Of a stretch of DNA of 20,086 nt, positions 6,901 to 15,900 are shown piece after piece. The DNA is taken from positions 1-20,086 of IMG/VR virus record IMGVR_UViG_3300029319_000688. One strand, 5' to 3'. The position numbers and the translations under genes are program-made. This stretch comes from a virus. The notes under the pieces were generated by a model that did no database searches, had not been told where the DNA came from, and was given only the letters and a program-made list of their open reading frames with translations. Every line of letters begins with the position of its first letter. Position 1 is the stretch's first letter.

Positions 6901-9900
6901 GGTGGTGGTGGGTTCGATATGGGTGGATCATATTTACATTTTGCTGCATCTTCTGGTTCAAGGTCTGCAACATTGAATAAAATAGATGCCAGAAACTTTG
7001 AAAAAATCAAAGTTCATGCAAAAGTAGGAAATGACAGTAATGGTGGTGAGGATCCTGATGCTCCTGGTGAGCAAATACAATTAGATTATAAAATTGATAA
7101 TGGAGATTTTGTAAGTGTTGGTACAATTATTCCATTATTGAGTAAAAATAATGCTGCACCAGTAAATGACCCAATTCAAGAAGGTGATTATAATGATGGG
7201 TCTTTAAAAGTATTTGAATTGGATATTCCAGATGGAGCTAAAAAAGAAAATGTATTTTTCAGATTTAGACAACCATCTCCTTCAGGACCTCAATATGATC
7301 ATTACGGTATTCAAAAAATTGAAATTACTGGAAGTGTTGCAGGAGTTACAACTACCACAACCACTTCTATAAGTGGAATAACTACTTGCATTATTACACC
7401 AAATGATTTAGCTAATAATATTTTATCAAATCAAAATCAATTTAAAAGAATATTAAAAACACCTGAAATTAGAGAATCAGAAAATAAGATAATTGGTCCT
7501 ATAGGTGTTCAATTAAATGGAGTTGAGTTATATTCTCCTGTCTTAGAAGATTTTGTATGTTATGGTCAAATTGATGATGTCGTTGTAACAAATAAAGGAG
7601 AAAACTATGATGTAGTAAATCCACCTAATGTATCAGTTGCTAGTACTAATGGAAGTGGAGCAAAATTATACGGACATTTTTCTGGAAATATTTCAGAAAT
7701 TGTTGTTACTCATCCTGGTTTTAACTATGTTGATACTCCTCAAGTTTCAGTAACAGGAGGAAATATAGATGCTTCGGGTAAAGCATTGGTGGGAGAAGCA
7801 TACATGAGGGGTTTCATACATTCTTTCTCATTCAATGATATTTCAAATTTAGTAACTAATATAGATCTTGATAAAGATAGTGTTATTCATGGAGAGGATA
7901 AACCTCATAAATTTGAAAATGGTGAAGAAGTAGTTTATACAACGACAGGAACTCCAATTGGAATTGGATCTACTGCTGTTGGTTTTGATACAAGTCGTTT
8001 GACATCAGGATCTACTTATTTTATTCGAAAAAATAGCGAAGCGTCTTTTTCCTTAACTGTTAACAAAAGTGACGCTTTATCAGGAATCAACACAATAGAT
8101 TTTAATGAATTTGGAACAGGAACTCATACTTTAAGATCTAAAAAAATTAGAAAAATAATTGATCGTATATCTCTACCAGAAACAGGATTAAAGTATCAAA
8201 ATAGAAAAGTAGTAGTTGATTCTAACATTTATCCACCAGAAGATCCAAAAGATAATTTAACAACATTTACTGGTATTAATAAGTACGATAATTATATTTT
8301 TGCGAAAAATCATGGATTTAGTGATGGAGATATTGTTGAATATAATTTTGATGGGACAATTATTTCTGGTTTATCTACAGAATCAATTTACAAAATTTCT
8401 GTCATTGATAACAATAAATTTAAATTAAGCGATGCAGGTACAGCAACAACTATCACAAATTCCAATTATAATCAAAAAATATATGTTGATTTAAATAATA
8501 TTGGTGTTGGAACTCATACTTTCAGATATCAAGATATTGTTGTTAACATAAAAGGAAATGTAAGTGCAGGACTAGTTACTTCAACACTTCCATCTTATTA
8601 TAATGCTACTGCTTATCCAGTTATTGATGGATCTTTAGATAATGTTTTCGTCCAAAATGGTGGTTCTGGATACGGAACAACTGATATTACAAATTATAAT
8701 ACTGCACCAACTTTAGCATTGGAAGGGGGACAAGATGCAGAACTAAGTCCAGTAATTGATAATGGAAAAATAGTAAATGTTTCAATTAACATTGAAGGCA
8801 CTGGATATTCTTCTCCACCAATACTAAATGTTGTTGGCACAGGAACAACTTTTGGAAAATTTGCTAAATTAAAAGCAAATGTTTCAAGTGTGGGAGTTAA
8901 TAGTATAACATCTGTTGATATTATTGATGGTGGAAAAGATTATATATCAGGAAAAACTGTCATAAACGTTGTTCCTAGAGGAGTTGATGCTAAGTTAAAA
9001 GCAAATGTTCATAAATGGAATATAAATGCAAAACAAAGATATTCTAGTGTATTGGGTAATAATATTTTTAAAGATACTACTCAAGTAAATGCTGAAGTTA
9101 AACTACAAAATAAAATAGTTGCCTTTTATGCAGGAATTGAGTATAGAAAATCTCTTAATGATAATATTAATGATGAAAACGATGAAATTACACCACCTCC
9201 AAAACACTCTCCCATTTTAGGATGGGCATATGATGGAAACCCAATATATGGACCTTATGGTTATGCGGATCCTGTAGCTGGTATTGGAATAACACAATTA
9301 TTTTCAAGTTACCAATTAAACAAAATTGAAGATAAATCTTTAAGACCTGATTTTGTTGACGGTTACTTTATTGAAGATTACTTGTATATTGGAGATAGGG
9401 AATTAGACCAATTTAATGGTAGATATGGACAAACACCAGAATTTCCAAATGGAACATATGCATATTTTACCACAGAAACTAAAACTTTATCACAATTCCC
9501 ATATACTACATTTATTCATAGAAATAAAACTGATGCAGTTAATTATGATATAGATTATAAGCAAACAGATAAATTTATTGATTCTGGTCTTTATAAAAGA
9601 AATGTATCACCATTAGGATTAAATGAAAAATTTAGAAATTATTTACCATTATCTGAATCTTTAGAAACAGATCCAGAACTAGAAGTTACTGCATGTTTAC
9701 CAGGAAAAATAAACCAAATTGCAACTTTTGAATCTGGTAGAGATTATAAAGTTGGAGACACCATCAATTTAAATGATTCTTTTGTAGATGCTAGTGTAGG
9801 TGAAATTTTAGGAAAAGAGATAAAAAAGGTTGAGGAAGTTGAAACTAATATCAATAATTTAAATTTTAGTGTTAAAGATAATGTTATCACTGCATCTGGT

Positions 9901-12900
9901 GATTCAATACATAATTTTTCAAATAATGACGTAGTTGAAATTTCAGGAATAACATCTTCCTCTTATTTTGGTATTCAAGGTCTTCAGAAAATAGAAGTTA
10001 ATACAACTTCAACATTTGTCTCTGTTGCAATTGCAGATACGACATCAACAGGAATATCAACTTCTATAAAGTTAGATGTATCAACAAATAGTGGCAAATT
10101 TAAAGTTAATGATGTTATTCAAATTGATAATGAGAAGATGTTAATAATTGGTTTAGATAAACTTAATGACAAGTATGTAGTTTCAAGAATGCATGATAGT
10201 TCAGTGGGAGGAACACATAATATTGATTCTACAGCAAATAAATTAGAAAAATCTTTTACTTATAAAGTTTCTGGAAAAGACATAAAAGATACAAACATAA
10301 ATGAAGAAAAAATAGCTTATGTAAATGTCACTAACTCCATTGGAATAGGGACAACATATACTAGTGTTGTAGTTGGAACTGCTGGAAGTAGTAATATTAC
10401 TAAATCAATTCCACCTAGAGCAATTTACATTCCTAATCATAATTTTAAAAATGGAGACAAAGTATCTTTAGTTTCCATTGGTGGTACTATTATTGCATCA
10501 AAAAATGATTCTTTAACTCCTGATTTTAATTTATCAACAATCAATCCATTATATTGTGTCAAAATTAGTAATAACTATATTGGACTTTCAACAGAGAAGG
10601 TAGGATTTTTAACATCCTACGTTTATTACAAGAGTGTTCAGGATAATGATTTCTTTGGAAAAGAAGTTCAAATTAAAACTAATGAAAATAAATTAATTGG
10701 TAGTGCAAAAAGAGTAAATGGATTAGTTACACTCGGAACTAGTCATAGTATTTCTGTAGATGAAACAATACGTTTAAATATATCTCCAAATAGAACAGAA
10801 AAAATTAAATTCAAATTTGATGCTAATTTGAGAAATTTAATTGTTAACCCTAAAACCTTTGAAAATACTGGAATAGGAACAACTTTATCTACGATTACAA
10901 TTCCAAATCATGAATTTGAAACTGGAGATGCGGTTTTATATAATGTTTCTACTGGATCTCCAATAAATGGTTTATCTGATAATAAAATATATTATGCTAT
11001 TAGAATATCAGAAAATATCATTAAGTTATCTGAAACTTATAAAAAAGCAACTAAAAAACGCTTTAAATCGATAAACATTACAGGTATAGGAAGTGATGGT
11101 ATTTTATCAAAAGTTAACCCCAAAATTCACATAACCAAAGGAAATACACTTGAGATTGATACGTCAGATTCAAGTTTAAAAATAAATGGTACTCCACTTA
11201 GGATAAATTTTTATAGTGATATCAATTTTACAGATAAAATTAGTTCAAATTATATACAACAAAATGGTGAAATTGGAGATGGTAGTGCTGACTCTAAAAT
11301 TATAATTAGAACTGGTGATATATCATTAGAAAGATTTTATTACAGAGTAGAAAATGATAACTTATCAGATAATTTTGCAAATACTGACATACAAAATCAT
11401 TCTACAATCGACATCATAGAGTCTAAATTTAATAGACTTCAAACAGTCACTGGGGTTGGAAATACAACAATAACATTTAATTCCAAAGTTGGAAGTGCAG
11501 AAACAACCACTTACAGTTCATATTTAAGTTCTGGATTTAGCACCGCTACTTATTCTACTAATGCGGTAAATGATCAAGGACCTATTGCTAACGTTAAAAT
11601 TATAAACTTTGGAAAAAATACAAATATCATACCATCTGTTACCTCAGTTGGTACAACTACTGGAGTAAATGCTGTTTTTTCAGTGTTGTCAAATGATATT
11701 GCTAAGATAGAAGACACTGATGTAACTGTTCAGGGATGGGAATTTAGTAAAAATAAATCACTAAAACCAAAAGCAGACACATATGCTATTTTAGATTTAA
11801 AAAATACACTCACTCTAAAATCAATAGGAGTTTCTACTGGGGGAAGAAACTACACAACACCACCAAAAGTAATAGGTGTAGGAAACACTATAATCACAAC
11901 AAGATCTAAAATTGATGGTAATTCTGTAAGTGGTGTTGATATCATATCAAATGATAGTGGTTTACAAGAAGATTTGAGAATTATACCAACTTTTAACTCT
12001 AATGGAATTAATATAGTAAATGCAACTTCTGCTAGTAAAAATTTAACATTAGAATTAAAAGCACCAATAGGTGGTCAATTTACAGATGGACTCCCATTTG
12101 CAGTTGGAGATAAAATTTTTGTAGAAAATGTGCAGATAAAAACTGTTCCTGGACTTGGAACAACAGATCTTGCTAGTTATAATTCAAGTGACTATGATTA
12201 TCGTTTCTTTGAAATTATAGCTGTAAGTAATGGAAGTGCATCTGCTAACCCCTCTGTGACATATTCTATATCTGGAATATCAACCACTGAAGCAGGTAAT
12301 TTTGATGGTAATTTTATATTTGGTAGAGTAACAAAAGCAGAAGATTTAGCATCATTTGAACCAGAGTTTCAAAGTGTAGAATATGTTAAAGGTGAGGTAA
12401 TATCAATAGGAAACGGAAAAGCAACTGCTATTGTATCTGAAAATGGTTGGGATCCACAATCTAAAACCTTAAAAGTAACTGATATAGTAGGAAAAATTGA
12501 TAATGGAGACGAAATAATAGGTTCTGTTAACAGTCAAAAAGCAATTATTAGTAATTTTAATACTTATGAATTTGATTTAGATGTAGATGTCTTTGCAGAA
12601 TCTTTGGGATTTTGGAAAAGTGATAAAAATAAACCTAATTTTAGTTACGAAAGACTACATGATAATGATTATTATCAGAGATTTTCATATGCTTTGAGGG
12701 GTCAAGTAGACTATGAAACATGGAAAGAACCAGTTAATAGTTTAGGACATATATCTGGATACAAAAATTTTGCAGATTATGAAATTGTTTCAAATACTTT
12801 TGTTGGAGTTAGTACAATACCAAAATCAGATGTTGAGTTTAGAGTTGAAATTTTAAGTGATGCATCTGTTCATGAACAATTTGATTATGATTTTGTATCT

Positions 12901-15900
12901 GAAGAAGAAACTTTGAGCAATATCATATCAAGAGAAGTACAGTTTGATCAGAAAAAATTAACTGATTACATTGAAGCTAAAACTAACAAAGTTTTATTAT
13001 TGGATGATATAAGTAATCAATTTACAGGATTGTCTACAATAACTGGACAGTTGGTAGGATTAAAGAATTTTACTATTAAATCTAGTGGTAACGATATAAT
13101 GCATCAAGTATTTGATCCTACAAGTTTAACTGTTGGTGGTAATACCATAAGTATTGTTGATCACGGTTTTACTGATGGAGAAGAATTGGAATATGCTCCA
13201 AATTCTGGAGGGTCAAGTATTGGAATTGTTACAACTAGTGCACCTGGAATTGCAGAAACAAGCATACTTCCATCAAAAGTTTTTGTTAATGTATCGGATG
13301 CTAATAATTTTTCACTAATAATAAAATCCTCAGAATCCGCTTCTGGATCAGCTGTTACATTTTCTAATGTTTCTGGTATAGGAAATCAACATACTTTATC
13401 TGTAAATTCAAGGGAAGCAAGTATAAGATCTTTAATTACAATCGATAATGTAATACAAAGTCCACTTGGTAAAAAATCTACAGTCCTTGGATTATCAACT
13501 AGTGTTGGTATTGGAAGCACTGAAATTTTCTTAAATGACATATCCAAAGTTTCAGGAAACAAATTATTAAAAATTAATGATGAAATAATGTTTACTGGTT
13601 TAGTTGGAATTGGTTCGACTAATTCTGTTTCTGTTGTTCGTGGATATATGGGAACTGTTGCTGCTGCACATACGGTAGGTGCTGGTGTTAGCGAATTATA
13701 TGGTGATTATAGAATATCTAAAGGTAATATTTATTTCTCTGATGCACCATACGGTCCCACAGGAATTGGCACTATTGCTGGTTCGAAAATAGAAGGTGGT
13801 GCGGTGGTTAATATTCCGAATGCAATGACCACAAAATCTGCATTTACTGGAAGAGTTTTCTTTAGAAAAAATGATGTTGCTGAAGGAAGACCAGGTAGCA
13901 TGAACCGTGTTGTTGATGATATATCTGATAATTTTGATGGAACTACTAAATTATTTGATATGAAAGAAAATAGTGCTGTTCTTCCAGTTGGAATAAACAC
14001 TTATGGTGGAGCACTACTGATTAATAATATATTCCAAAAACCATTCTTTGGTGATGTTGGATCAATTAGAGAATCTGATTATAGGGTACAAGCTCCTGTT
14101 GGAGGCGGTACAACAATACAATTCCTTGCAAACCCAGATATTGCTAGTGATACTACCGATATTCCTAGAGGTGGAAGAATCAATGAATTTTTAGTTGGTG
14201 TTGGTTCAGGATATCAGGTTCCTACTCGTGCTCTTGCTTATGCCAATATTGGCGTAGGTGGAACGATAGAATCAGTATCAATATCAACTCATGGTCAAGG
14301 ATATATAAGTGCACCAAGAGTAGCAATTGGTGTCTCATATGCAAACTACGTACATAAATTTATTAGATCGTTAGCAAATTCAATAAATCCAAATGTTGGT
14401 TCAAATAAAACACCTACATTTGCTGAATATGATTCATTTACTGGAGATTTATTTTTAGTAATTCCTAATCATGGTTTAACGACAACAAACACCATTCAAA
14501 TTGTAGATAACTCTTTATTCTTTACATGTTCAAGAGATGGATATGTCAAAGAAAAATCATATCCAAGATCTACTGATCCAGCATCAGGAAAAAATTTAAC
14601 TATTACAAATGCAACAACAAATACAATTATAGTTAATGTAGGTGCAGGTGCAGGTGTTGGTGCTGCGTTTACTTCAGTAGTAAGTGCAGCAGGTACGATA
14701 ACAGCGATCAATGTTGTTAATCCAGGAACTGGATATACAGCAACAAAAGATGAACCATTTATCACAATAGACGAACCCACTCCATATAAAAACATACCTT
14801 TACTTGGTGGAAATGGATCTGGGGCAAAAATGGATGTTGTTGTTGGAACTGGTGGAAGTGTAATTGATTTTAATATTGTAGATCGTGGTACTGGATATGA
14901 AATTGGAGATAATTTAGTTCTTCATGGTTTACCAGTTCAGGTTGGAGTATCTACAATTCCATTTAATATCACAGTTAAGAGTAGATATCAGGATAAATTC
15001 TCTGGATTTACTTTTGGTGAATTAATTGAATTAGATGATTTTAGTAGTTTCTTTAATGGTTTTAGAAGATCATTCTTACTTACAAGAACAATTACAAATA
15101 AAGAATATTTTAGTATTGTTGCTGCAGATGGATCTGGTATTGTTTTAGCAAATAATCTTTTAGTATTTGTAAATGATATTTTACAAAAACCAGGAGTTGA
15201 TTATGAATTTGAAGGAGGAACTAGATTTAAATTTACAGAAGCACCGAAAGCAGGAAGTAAATTTAAAATATATTTCTATAAAGGATCTGGAACTGATGTT
15301 GAATTTGTAGATGTTGATGAAACAATTAAACCAGGAGATATTTTAACTTTAGATGCATTTGACCAAGATAAAAATAACATAAATGAATTTCCAACTCAAG
15401 ATCCAAGAGTAATATATGAATTAACTTCTGCAACTGTTGTAGAAACTCAAACTTATACTGGACCTGGTATATCATCAGATCCTGATTACCTTAGACCAGT
15501 AAGATGGAAAAAACAAACAGTTGATAAAATTATTGATGGAGAAAAAATACAAAAAAATAGAAATTTAAATACTTCACAACAGTATCCAGCAACTAATATT
15601 ATTGCATCAATTAATCCAACTGACACAGTTTTTAGTGTTAAAGACATAGTATCTTTCAGTGGAATTGACAATTTAAGTGAAACACAAAATAGTATAAAAA
15701 TAATAGATCAAAAAGAGACACAAGTTGCCATAGCCACAGCCACTGTAGATTTAGCAACCCAAAAAGTTTCTACATTAACCTTAATTAATGCTGGATTCGG
15801 ATATACAACTGCACCAATGGTTGCTATTCAACCACCAAATGATGTAGGAACTGGTGTTACTGCTACAGCAGGTGCCACAATTGATGGAAATGGTGTTGTA

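Larger units (their letters stand above)
6511..14493 (+). repeat. NHxF-xxGDxV repeat family within the gp7-like protein
   Basis: Eight copies of a pattern N/D-H-x-F-x-x-G-D/E-x-V-x-Y/F occur, usually followed about 15-40 residues later by a Y-x-x-x...F/I-x-L strand. Cores start near residues 864 (NHSFLNGEKVFF), 1324 (HKFENGEEVVY), 1459 (NHGFSDGDIVEY), 1992 (HNFSNNDVVEI), 2168 (NHNFKNGDKVSL), 2325 (NHEFETGDAVLY), 3076 (DHGFTDGEELEY) and 3512 (NHGLTTTNTIQI). Three of them end in a G-x-x-H-T-hydrophobic strand (for example GTHTLRS, GTHTFRY). They are likely small beta domains. Confidence 0.78.

Noticed and set aside
8119-8522. Exact 14-base DNA repeat (8119-8132 and 8509-8522)
   Set aside because: Both copies encode the conserved GTHT strand of the NHxF repeats, so protein-level conservation explains the match; it is not a mobile or recombination site.
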